Program-made: the position numbers and the translations under genes
NCBI RefSeq assembly: GCF_964355755.1
Contig: NC_092674.1
Location: forward strand, 29,998,001 to 30,058,000
DNA from: Antedon mediterranea
Taxonomy: Eukaryota > Echinodermata > Crinoidea > Comatulida > Antedonidae
Reading direction: 5' to 3'
Length of the DNA: 60,000 nt
Notes under the pieces: generated by a model
Seen by the model: only the letters and a program-made list of their open reading frames with translations
Told to the model about the DNA's origin: nothing
Databases searched by the model: none
Part shown: one piece after another, positions 1-11,700 of the stretch
How positions within the stretch are numbered: position 1 is the stretch's first letter
Layout of the letters: each line of letters begins with the position of its first letter

Positions 1-861
1 AATGTATGTTGTTTTCACACTGGTGATGCGTTTAGCGTTAAAAGGTTCACAAGACAATTGACAAGACCTGGATAATATATTACGTAAAATACACTGAGCA
101 TGCGCGTTCCTCTAAAACAAATGACTAATATGATAACTAGCATTATAACATAGTCAACTACGTAGTCATAATGCACGCAATGCAAATGATTATCTTTTAC
201 CTAAATGTACAAACAATTTGATCAAGAACTCTATTAAATACCAAGGAGCTAAATTATGGAATTCAATTTATGTAGATATTAAAAATGCATCTACAACTTC
301 AAAATTTAAATTAGTATACAAGAACTATTTGCTTTTAAGATATGATGAACGTTATATATACATATTTTATAAGACCAGTTAAGATAGGATAATATGATTT
401 AAATAGAAATTGTAGCTTTGTTTTCTTTTATTTATTATTATTTTATGTAGGCCTATATATATTTTTTTCTTTTTCGTATATTCGTATTTAATGTTATATC
501 TTGGGGTGGGTCAAACTTAGTTTTTCTGACTTATATGACTCTCCCCCCCCCCCCCACATGACTACTTCATTGTATTTATTATCCTGTATGTATGTTATTA
601 TATTGTGGAAATAAATTGAAATTGAAATTCAAACAAACTAGGCCAAATGAAATAATACCGCTAGTTCTATTAATAGAAATTAATTAATGTATCGATTGTA
701 TTGATGTATTTGGCAAATTATACGGTAAATATCGATGAGGTATTGCGTTTATTATGAGGATGAAAATTGTAATTAAAAGTAAATGTGAAATACGTTACGC
801 TTGGACTTTATTGATTGCGACAAAAAATGTCATAAATAGATACCAAGTGTGTTAGCACACG

Positions 862-1061
862 ATTCTCTGCACCGTATCTAATACAACATCACATGTGTTT
901 CACATGTATCGCCTAGTATCATATACTGTAACCTAGCCTATTACATGATACAGGCACCACATGTGGTACCAAATTAATGAGATGCTGTATTTACCGAATA
1001 TTTCTTTGACATATCTAGGCAAACATTGTAATATATGTGGATATACAGCACTGAAAATCGG
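862..1061. repeat. Foldback MITE, family C (copy 1)
   Basis: The segment holds an inverted repeat in which CACATGTG-rich words and a TGCTGTAT word recur on opposite strands. A second copy lies at 19166-19332 inside an intron of the minus-strand channel gene and shares the stretch around ACATCACATGTGTTTCACAT. This is a small dispersed palindromic element; no coding capacity is visible. Confidence 0.6.
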
Positions 1062-1133
1062 GTAAAGTAAGTATCAAATAATAACAGCTGATATATTTTA
1101 TGAAGACCGGAGCATGCTCTTGATAAATGACCA

Positions 1134-1592
1134 ACTAATCCTAACACTAATCCTAACACTACAGTAATCCTAACACTAATCCTAACTACAGTAATCCTAA
1201 CACTACTTCTAACACTAATCATAATCCTAACACTAATCATAACACTAACCATAACACTACTTCTAACACTAATCATAACACTACTTCTAACACTAATCAC
1301 AACACTAATCCTAACACTACAGTAATCCTAACACTAATCCTAGTAATCCTAACACTATACTTCTAACACTAATCATAACACTAAGCCTAACACTAACCAT
1401 AACACTGATTCTAACACTAATCATAACACTACTTCTAACACTAATCATAACACTAATCCTAACACTACAGTAATCCTAACACTAATCCCAACTACAGTAA
1501 TCCTAACACTATACTTCTAACACTAATCATAACACTAATCCTAACACTAATCCTAACACTAACCATAACACTAATTCTAACACTAATCCTAA
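1134..1592. repeat. CTAACACTAATC minisatellite
   Basis: About 460 bases are built from degenerate CTAACACTAATC-type units with variants such as CTAACACTACAG and CTAACACTACTT. The word resembles but is not the TTAGGG telomere repeat, and it sits inside unique sequence, so it is read as an interstitial minisatellite. The apparent open frame over it on the minus strand is only a repeat translation. Confidence 0.85.
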
Positions 1593-2465
1593 CTCTTAAT
1601 ATAACCAGCCATGGTCATGTCTTCATTCTCAACTAATCCTTTAGAAGTTGAGAATACATGCAATACAAAAAAGAAAGGACAAACAAGTCTGTATAAGTAC
1701 AATGTATAAACATAAACACTCTACTATTGATTTTCTATAATAATACGCAGGCGAGGTTTTATGTCAAATATCGATAAGAAAGTAAAATCACAATTAAAGT
1801 TTAAATATAAAAACAATCGTGTTATTGTGTGTTGTATCATAATGAATCATAAAGAAATATAATTATTATAAATTAAATATTATACGGACGACGAAAAAAT
1901 AACTTAATATCATTCGTTGGTTTATGTCACACAATAAATACAGACAACCAATACCAAATGACTTATTTATTCATTGCTAATATACAGTAATTGACATATT
2001 GGCTGGTAATACAGTCTATTCAGCTAACGGATCAATAGAGCACGGATGAGACCACCAACCTGTCTGTGTGTCACAATCTCGGAATATTATTTTATACATT
2101 ACAGTATCGACTTTTGTAATTCGGTGTCTTGGAGCTGGTGTATGGTTCGTCCTTACAGAGCTACGTGAGTGCTGTGATTTCAACGAATAGGTTAGTAACC
2201 ATTTTAATTATTGTGCTGTGTTGTAGTATATGGCATACTGTCTCAGTAGCTGTGAATTGACTTAGGCTTACTAGTCGTGCTGTAAAATATTGATAGAATA
2301 TAATACAGCAATGATAATGATTATTATTATTGAGCGTTTAACCCGTCAAAATACAAAAGTAAAAAAAAAACATCCATTTGGCCACATTCGAATGATTTTT
2401 TAAAGGTGTTTCGTACTGTTAAATGCATATATTATGATGCGTTGGAGTTTGATAAAACTGTGTAG

Positions 2466-2613
2466 TCTGTGTTCCCACTTGGAGGCAACGCAACAATAAG
2501 TAGGCGCAACGCAGAGTTGAGTCGACCAATCAAGTGACAGTAAATATTCATGCGTCGTAAATGGCCAAATTGTTTATACTTTTGCGGTTGCGTCCAAGTG
2601 GGAATCAAGTTTA
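2466..2613. mobile_element. MITE family B (CGCAACGC foldback) in unit 1
   Basis: The copy starts with GTTCCCACTTGGAGGCAACGC and ends with GCGTCCAAGTGGGAATCAAG, which are inverted versions of each other. A matching copy lies in the second tandem unit. Confidence 0.65.
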
Positions 2614-3504
2614 AAGAAGCCTAACATTCCAAATACTGTGTAGGCCTACTATTGAAGGGTTCTTCTAAAATTATTAAACGGAGTCGCGCTGACTGACACC
2701 GTTTGGCATCGTTCTCTGTATTGTTGCTTGATGGTCTGCTTAGCATTTCATCCAAAAGATGGTTATTTTAATTTGATTCACAATCAGCATTTTTGCTGAC
2801 TAAAGTAAATTTGTATAATAATTGTAGTGACCCAACGTACAACAAAATAAATATATTATTTACAAAATTTCAAAAGCTAGAACAATTATATAAACAAGCT
2901 ATTGCCAGCATCTTTCGGACAATAAAATTTGATTGATTTATGGTGTAACTTCGTGTTATTGTACTTCAGGAAAGATACAATAATTAGACATTCAAAATTG
3001 AAAAAGCCGTTTTGAACACATTGACATATTGGCTGGTAATATACAGTCTATTCAGCTAACGGATCAATAGAGCACGGATGAGACCACCAACCTGTCTGTG
3101 TGTCACAATCTCGGAATATTATTTTATACATTACAGTATCGACTTTTGTAATTCGGTGTCTTGGAGCTGGTGTACGGTTCGTCCTTACAGAGCTACGTGG
3201 GTGCTGTGATTTCAACGAATAGGTTAGTAACCATTTTAATTATTGTGCTTTGTTGTAGTATATGGCATACTGTCTCAGTAGCTGTAAATTGACTTAGGCT
3301 TACTAGTCGTGCTGTAAAATATTGATAGAATATAATACAGCAATGATAATGATTATTATTATTGAGCGTTTAACCTGTCAAAATACAAAAGTAAAAAAAA
3401 ACATCCATTTGGCCACATTCGAATGATTTTTTAAAGGTGTTTCGTACTGTTTAATGCATATATTATTATGCGTTGGAGTTTGATAAAACTGTGTAGTCTG
3501 TGTT

Positions 3505-3641
3505 CCCACTTGGAGGCAACGCAACAATAAGTAGGCGCAACGCAGACTTGAGTCGACCAATCAAGTGACAGCAAATATTCATGCGTCGTAAATGGCCAAA
3601 TTGTTTATACTTTTGCGGTTGCGTCCAAGTGGGAATCAAGT
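3505..3641. mobile_element. MITE family B in unit 2
   Basis: This is the counterpart of the 2466-2613 copy, carried along by the tandem duplication. It has the same inverted CCCACTTGG / CCAAGTGGG ends. Confidence 0.65.
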
Positions 3642-4139
3642 TTAAAGAAGCCTAACCTTCCAAATACTGTGTAGGCCTACTATTGAAGGGTTCTTCTAAA
3701 ATTATTAAACGGAGTCGCGCTGACTGACACCGTTTTGCATCGTTCACTGTAATGTTGCTGACTAAAGTAAATTTGTATAATAATTGTAGTGACCCAACGT
3801 ACAACAAAATAAATATATTATTTACAAAATTTCAAAAGCTAGAACAATTATATAAACAAGCTATTGCCAGCATCTTTCGGACAATAAAATTTGATTGATT
3901 TATGGTATAACTTCGTGTTAACGTACCGTACTTCAGGAAAGATACAATAATTAGACATTCAAAATTGAAAAAGCCGTTTTGAACACCAATAACAAGAATA
4001 TGAATGAAGTTAACTTAAATCAAGATTGTGTTTGATAGCATTATGAATATTTGTGATATCTATGCGGATAAATCGTTCGTTAAAGACGCCAGATCAAACA
4101 CCAGCCCCCCCCCCCCCCCCCCCACAACAACAGAGGCAC

Positions 4140-4305
4140 ATTAATGTTGACGAGCGTATACAAAAACCGAACAATTTCCATCGTGACCAGAGAATTGTAA
4201 GCGTAACGCAAGTGTGACGAATTACGACGCGTTGAATGATGATCATCCATCTATTACGTACGTCCTTTTTGCGTTGCGTCCTAGTGTGAACCAACTTAAA
4301 TACGT
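4140..4305. mobile_element. MITE family B, diverged copy
   Basis: Words such as GTAAGCGTAACGCAAG and TGCGTTGCGTCCTAGTGTGAACC mark the two arms of a CGCAACGC-type foldback element. It follows a poly-C tract at 4104-4123. Confidence 0.55.
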
Positions 4306-4777
4306 CATACACTATAATAAATTGACTATAATTTTAATAGGGGCCAGTTCCATTGAATCCAATTATATTAATATGTTGATATTAATACAGAAATTGGTAG
4401 GTGTTGTTTATTTGTTAATGTTATTGTATAAAAACACGTCAATTACAGTTGCGTAATGATGACAATATTCTGTCTCACGTCCTTAGCAACGTAGGCCTAC
4501 GCTGTCATTATTATTTATTAATTTATAGAACCTCTAATTCTATGAGGCTAAGCACGGTACATCCACCAACAAATATGAATAAAAACGAAATCCGTCGCCG
4601 ATCTAAGATTTTATAAGATTCATACAAATAAATGCATGCCATTATTTAAATAACGCTCTACTAATCAGGTCATCATTATAACCTGACAGCTTGGCTGTAA
4701 AATAAACGTTTAATACGTCATAAGGGAATATATCGGCTCACTACGGTGCGAATCGTCTCCCAGTTTAGCTCGATGTA

Positions 4778-4906
4778 AAGCTCTGTCTACTCTATCAAAC
4801 CTGTTTGACAGAAAAAAAGTGTGATGTGCCCAAATATTGTAAAGACAGGACGTCATCGTGACCATATACGGGCACATCACAAGGTTTGATAGTATAGACA
4901 GAGCTT
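4778..4906. mobile_element. MITE family A (AAGCTCTGTCTACAC), copy 1
   Basis: This is a short palindromic element. Its left arm AAGCTCTGTCTAC...TATCAAAC is mirrored by GTTTGATAGTATAGACAGAGCTT on the right. Internal words GTGATGTGCCC and GGGCACATCAC are also inverted. The element is non-coding and one of about fifteen related copies in the window. Confidence 0.8.
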
Positions 4907-5654
4907 TAGCCTAAAGGAAAAAGTAGGCATGGGCCGAAAATGACCACTATAACTATAATATACACATTGTTTTCTCTGTTTATTTACCTTACTAATTATA
5001 TCTAGAATTTCTTACACAATAACAAATGCTAAATAAGATATGCTGTATTGATTTTAATCAAAGTGTTTTGTTTTTTGTTTTTTTTTTTATGAGAAATACG
5101 GTAACCAAATGAATGAATTATCGTACTAACTACATACATTTACTTAATCATGCATACATTTAGTTTAATCGACTAATTTCTATTCAGATGTCCTCCAAAC
5201 AATAATTATTATTTATTGTCATATCATTTTGCTCCAATACCAGTATTAGTAACATATTAATTTAATTCAAAACAAATTATAAATTTGACAAATTCATAGT
5301 TGTATAACATTGTTTACAAACTGTAAACGTATTGTAATTGGAATAAATGAAACATCATCAAAATAATGCATTATTTATAAGTAAGTTTCAAAATGACAAG
5401 GTCGTCTTATTGTCGTAGTTCGCAAATAATGAAAATCAATCTCTTTTGATATTTCAGTCGATTGTTATGATAGAAGATTTAAATATTATTTAAATTCTTA
5501 TAATTACTAAATTCTGTCTATTATTAGATTTACGCCACAAGAGTTTTAAACTGATAGTAGGCAATCCAAAAGGTAGACGACGCGCGATCTACAACAAGCG
5601 AATAAGGTGCAGGGACGGGTGATCCAAGGAGCAGACAAACGATCAAACGTGTTT

Positions 5655-5795
5655 TCCGACGTAGCATACGATCCAAAAAGCAGGCGACCTAAAAGCAGAC
5701 GACCTGAGAGCAGACGATCTAAAAGCAGACGACCTAAAAGTAGACGACATAATTGTCTAAAAGCAGACGACATAATTGTCTAAAAGCAGACGTAT
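5655..5795 (+). repeat. AAAAGCAGACGAC minisatellite abutting a start codon
   Basis: About ten imperfect copies of a 13-16 base unit (CTAAAAGCAGACGAC) run directly into the ATG at 5797. An in-frame TAA at 5773-5775 bounds the reading frame upstream. The array therefore forms the immediate 5' leader of the channel gene if this exon is first. Confidence 0.7.
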
Positions 5796-5796
5796 A

Positions 5797-8700
5797 ATGT
5801 CAGACAAGCAGAGTTTAGAAGCGGAGTTTGCAACCAATACCACCCTTCATGGACTCCAGTATATCGTCACAAGTAAACGCTGGATTTTCAAGCTACTATG
5901 GGTGTTGGTATTTTTGACGGGATTAGGGTTGTGTGTCTGGCAAATCAGCCTACGATTTAAAGAATATCGGATGTTCAACGTCAATACTGAAATTAATCTG
6001 ACGTTTGTGAATGAACTCGACTTTCCAGCCGTTACCATCTGCAATTTTAATAGGTACGGTGCAATTAATTGTAAAGTTGAATGAAGAAAGTCAGCTAGTC
6101 AGAGTAGGCATTCTATGACGTGTATAACTAGTGTGAACGCATCTGAAGTTACTCTATCACCTGTGTGGAAAGCTTTTTTTCCACTTGCAACGTAACGCAA
6201 CGTAAGTGATTTTACCAATCACAAGCGATGGATTATTCAAACTGTCACTTGTCATTGGTGAACATGATTGCGTTGCGTCTACGTTATATTGCGTTACGTC
6301 TCTAGTGGGAACCAAGCTTAAGTGCGCCAAAAATAATTTGACCAATTACGACTCGATGGATCATCTGTGTCTGTCGCTTGTGATTGATCAACTCAAGCGT
6401 GGTTCCCACTAGCGACGCAACACAAGGACGTAACGCAACGCAAGTGAATTGACCAATCACAAGCGATGGCTTATTCGCTTGATTGCTAACTGTCTATAAC
6501 TTCGCTTGTCATTGGTTAAAACGCTTGCGTTGCGTTTACGTCTTTGCGTTACGTTCTCGTGGGAACCAAGCTTCAGGTAGATCTCTTATAAAACTACAGT
6601 ATTTTTCAACTTTCAGGTATCGAAGATCAGCTCTAACTGACGGTGATTATGAAATTATAGAGTATCTATGGGAAGCCGAAGAATATGATTATTTTTCGGA
6701 TGGCAGCTATTCTGATGGTAGCTTTGACTACGACAAAGTATTCACAGATGCCGGAAACTTTAGTACGTCTGAGTTCACAAACAGAACTGGCTTTCTTCTT
6801 AATAACGACACGCTTTTGACATGCAAATGGAAAGACAAATCGGGGTGTACAAATGTGGTGAGTGTTGTCGGAATTGTATTTAAAGCTCTATCTTCACTAT
6901 CAAACTTTATGTGACAAAATATGTAATGTGCCCATATATACATAGTGATGTCTTATCACTACCGTATTTGGGCATATCACTACCATAAGTGGGAATATCA
7001 CACTTTTTTTGTCAAACTTGTTTGATAGTGTAGACAGAGCTTAAGATCTATTCTAATGTTCGCTTCCGAGGTTTATCATAGATAAGTTAGATAACTCCTT
7101 GTGGTGGTTAGACGTTTCTAAGGTTTGGTTTACATGCACTTCTATGGTTTACACGTAGTAGTCTAAAGTATGGTTTACACGTAGTAGTCTAAAGTATGGT
7201 TTACACGTAGTAGTCTAAAGTATGGTTTACACGTAGTAGTCTAAAGTATGGTTTACACGTAGAAGTCTAAAATATGGTTTACACGTAGTAGTCTAAAGTA
7301 TGGTTTACACGTATTAGTCTAAAGTATGGTTTACACGTAGTAGTCTAAAGTATGGTTTACACGTAGTAGTCTAAAGTATATGATTTTACAGCTACGCCTT
7401 ATAGGCATGGTTTACACGTACTTTTAAGATGTGTTGCAACATTAACAGTGTATATATAGGCCAGATATAGGCCTATGATTAATTTTACAGTACTTGCTTT
7501 CCCAGAATAATTTATTTTGGAACAATACACAGGAGTGTAGGTCTACGTTTCTTTGAAGTTCAAATGCAAATATAGTTAATTAGTAATAAGAACTGAATTA
7601 ATATATTGTATTCTAAAACAGTGAATAATCAAACAACAATTACGAGAGAATTAAATTACTGAATGTTTTATGTAACGTGTTACCTTGACATACTCATCTT
7701 AATAACCTAGCAATATTGGCAACAGTAACCGACGTACATTTCAGGTAATACACCATAATAATGCTTTAAAGCTCAGGTACAGGCATGGATTTTAAATTTA
7801 ATATCTGATTAATTCTACATAAATCAAATATTTGTAACATAAATAAAGATCGATAATTATCGGAATGTATGATCAATAGAATTTTTTTGCCCGCACCTGG
7901 CCTTTAATGTTCACATCATCTTACGAATATTCATAAGGACACACATTCACACGCACCTGCAACATACGCACATGTCAACGAGATTGAAGTCAACCATGAC
8001 TGAGAAGGTGAAAATTGTGTGTAACCTCGTTAGCCTCCAATCTTACAAGTATAATTTCACCTGCTATGTTTAGATACATTAATTGTACTATTTCAAGAAT
8101 CTAAATGGTATAACACATTACTTCTCCTCCTAAAAATGATTCCCAATTAAGTTCTGTAATGAGAAAGTGCAATTATGTTGATACATTTCAGAATTTTACT
8201 CACTTGTATACGTCATACGGAAATTGCTACACATTCAACTCTGGATTGTATTGGGACATCTTGAAGGTCAGACAACCTGGATCAGGAAATGCCCTACAGA
8301 TAATGATTGACATACAACAAGTAAGAGCCTAATTGTATTATATACCGTTTGCTAGGTTACGATGACGCTAAAAAACGATGCGCGCGCAACACCAAACATT
8401 TAACCAATCATAATTAGTTTAGTAATAACGTCGGTTGTGATTGGTCAAATGTTTTTTGTTGCGTTAAAACTTTTGTTACGTTCTCCTCCTGCAGCTAGAG
8501 AGAGAGATGCGCGCAATTTTTACTTTTATTGATCTTGTCAAAAGTCCATCGATAAAATGACATTGGTGTCAAAGACCGTAGTTATTGTCTTTATTATGTT
8601 ATACGTGAGAGCGAGCTTATACGTATGAAACGCCATATCTGCCAAAACATTCATCTTTTTACTAATATTAATTTGAAACTCCGTCTAGAACCTTGACTAC

Positions 8701-11700
8701 CTCGTACATTGTACTTAGCTCTATTTTTTGGAGCTTTCAACAAGTTACATAAATTGACTGTCTTGTAGTATCACGTTTATAAAACAAATGACTATACTTA
8801 AATCAAAGATGATTTAAATGCGTCTTTTTCTCCAAGGATGAATACACAGAGAAGCCAGAGGGCAACTTAGAAGCCGGCCTGAAAGTATTGGTACATTCAC
8901 AGGACGAACCACCACTTGTGGAGTCTAAAGGCTTTGGAGTCCCTCCGGGTGTACACGCCTTCGTATCTACACGTAAAGTCAAGGCAAGTACTTTATATTA
9001 GAAACCACGATTTGTGTCTACCTACGTACACAACTATTATTAATATGTATAGTTAAGCTTGATTCCAACGCAAGGACGAAGGCATAACGAAAGTGAGTTA
9101 ACCAATGATCAATCGCGTTTTTTATTGGTCAAATCACTTGCGGGGCGCTACGTCATTGGGTTGCTTTTTCCAATTGGTCTAGGCTCCAAGCTCTTTAATG
9201 ATGTCAATAACTTTCCAAATGCTATAGGTTGAAACACTAGATCAACCATACGGTCATTGTGACAAGTCATTGAAGTTACAATACTATCGTGTGTACACGG
9301 TCTCTGGATGTCTGCTAGAATGTCGACTTAAAAATATCGTGGAACATTGCGGATGCAGACCTATACGGTAGTGTTTTTTTGTTGTCAGAATTGCTCACTC
9401 TCTGTATTTATTATGGTTTTACGTTTACCTTTGATTTAATATTCATAACTTAACATACAGTACATCTCCTAACACATTCACTTAGCGTATTAATTCCTAA
9501 CATATTCATACATTACCATATTTTGTGTAATTTAAAATAATAGTGATAATCGGTTGGTCCCACGTACGTAAGACAAAAAAAAAAATAATACGATTGGTTA
9601 ATCCAAATCATATTTTATTGATGACTTAATTTACAATAATTACGTTAATACAATATGACGTAGTTACAATGATGACATAGTACAAAGATGACATCATAAA
9701 GATAAAATGACAATGACGATTATGACTAGATTAGATTATAGCATGATACAGATTATGAAGTAATAATACTGACTAAAATACATACATTTACATAATTGTA
9801 ATTGTAGATACCCAGGAGCAAACGATCACAGAGAATGCACACCAAAAGAAACCGAAGGTTGCGCCTCAGATGTACTAAGTATGCTATTCTGATATTTGTA
9901 TATAAAAAGTATCAACTGTTATGGATTGTTGACTCTACTGAATATCTTCTCTTCTTGTTACCTTTCTCTAGGAAAGTTAAAGAACGGTACACTTGAAGAG
10001 TGCGATTGCCCAGTTCCATGCGCGTACACTTCGTTCACAACGTCAGTGACGTACGCTTCCATACCCAACCTATCAGTAGAGGATGAGCTATATGAATCTT
10101 ACAATGATTCAAGTGCAGAAATATCGTAAGGCTGAGACTATTTTTAGTTAAGAGGGGAGGGGGTTCCTCATGCCCCTTCCGTCTGCATCTAATCAATCTA
10201 CAAAATATGGACGGTCCATCATTTCCAATTTGGCAAGAAAATGATCGAATATTCAAAATCCACAAGTCTATTTATATAATTATTAAGAATAATCCTTCAT
10301 TAGTGGTAAAGCCTTGTCTACACTATCAAACTTTATTTGAAAAAAAATGTATGGACATGATGATGTCATATCTCTATCATATTTGGGTATACCCTACTGG
10401 GCTCGTCACACTTTTTATGTCAAACTAGTTTGATAGTGTAGACAGAGCTTTACATTTCATTTAAAAACAACTACTCGCATTTTTTATTTTCTGTAGAGAC
10501 AATTCTGAAAACGTTACAACTATTTGTTTTGATAGGAAAAATTATATAATACTTGATGTATATTTTGAAGAGCTCAATTTACAAGTATATAAACAAACTC
10601 CAGCCATGACGTCATCAGCTCTTCTTAGTAAGTACTTTTTATTTTAACCATTGAATAAAACAAATAATTTGTTTAAATATAGTCCGTACTTAAAAATGTC
10701 CCAACTTCAAGTTCATGTGGTCATATAAAAACAATCGAATCTTTCTCCAAAATTGTAGTTAAAGCTTGTAAAAATGTAAATGTACACACATGGCGTTTCA
10801 GGCCCGTATCCAGGGGGGGTGCGTTGGGTGCAGACGCACCCCCCCAAGTCCCAAAAGGTCCACTATTTCCTCGGTTGGTATTTTTTCTTGTCTTGTTTAA
10901 CTAAAGACAATATCATTATATATATACAAAATTTACATTATCAATGGTATACAAACAAAAATATGCTAATATAAAATGAAAAAATACCGGTAATTAAATT
11001 ACGGAATCTGAACTGACTACAAACTCGATGTAAAACATGCGCAGTCGATCATGTGACGACAAGCAATAGCTTAGCGCTTCATGTACGCGGTACGCGGTAA
11101 AGTGTTTGCTGGAGAAATACCATGGATTAAAGAATAGAAGGATATGCATCGACGTGAGATCAAGGGTTCCTTGACTCTCGCCGACAGACCGCGGACCGCC
11201 CACAATGTTACAGTTTAATTAACCGCATGGTAACAACGAAACGGTCGCGTGCCTAATATATTGTTTACTGCACATGTGCAACGACATTTAACCGTGTTGA
11301 CTACGCTTCTTTCGCGCGTTCTTTGTTGCACTGTATGTATTCATACATATTTGAACAGTATAATCAGTGGCGTAACGGATATGTGCGCTCACTGGCTAAA
11401 CCGAAGCTTGGGGCCCATGAGCAGTGCCCAGAGGAACAGGCATAAAATATGTCGAAAATGCTAAAAACGTCCGAGGCCTCGATCTTTGAAACTTTTGGAG
11501 GGCCACTTAGGTTTCCTAAACAAGTGGCTTCAGGCCTCTGCCTCACGCCATTGAAAACAGTTATTAAATTACATTTTATGTTATTGTGAAGACCTTAGTG
11601 TAGGCCTACTTCATCAATATACCAGATAAAAACAATACTATATTGTTATTGGCTTAGAATTGTAGATGCTATAATTGTAATTAGTATAGGTTTCTGCCGC

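Larger units (their letters stand above)
1990..3986 (+). repeat. Direct tandem duplication of a ~1 kb unit
   Basis: Unit 1 (about 1990-3018) and unit 2 (about 3020-3986) begin with the same TTGACATATTGGCTGGTAAT word and end with the same AAAAAGCCGTTTTGAACAC word. They are nearly identical throughout; unit 2 lacks about 69 bases present around 2720-2800 in unit 1. Each unit carries a copy of the CGCAACGC-type MITE. No open reading frame is preserved. The block lies 1.8 kb upstream of the first coding exon of the plus-strand channel gene, so it may include untranslated exon or promoter sequence, but nothing proves that. Confidence 0.9.

Noticed and set aside
974-1300. 108-residue minus-strand open frame
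   Set aside because: Its first half is a repetitive Met-Ile-Ser-Val-Arg-Ser translation of the CTAACACTAATC minisatellite; there is no gene context.
1134-1592. Interstitial telomere
   Set aside because: The unit CTAACACTAATC is not TTAGGG or a known telomere variant, and unique sequence lies on both sides.
7142-7380. CRISPR-like array
   Set aside because: Units abut without spacers, the genome is animal and no cas genes exist; it is a minisatellite. The same holds for 21517-21688.
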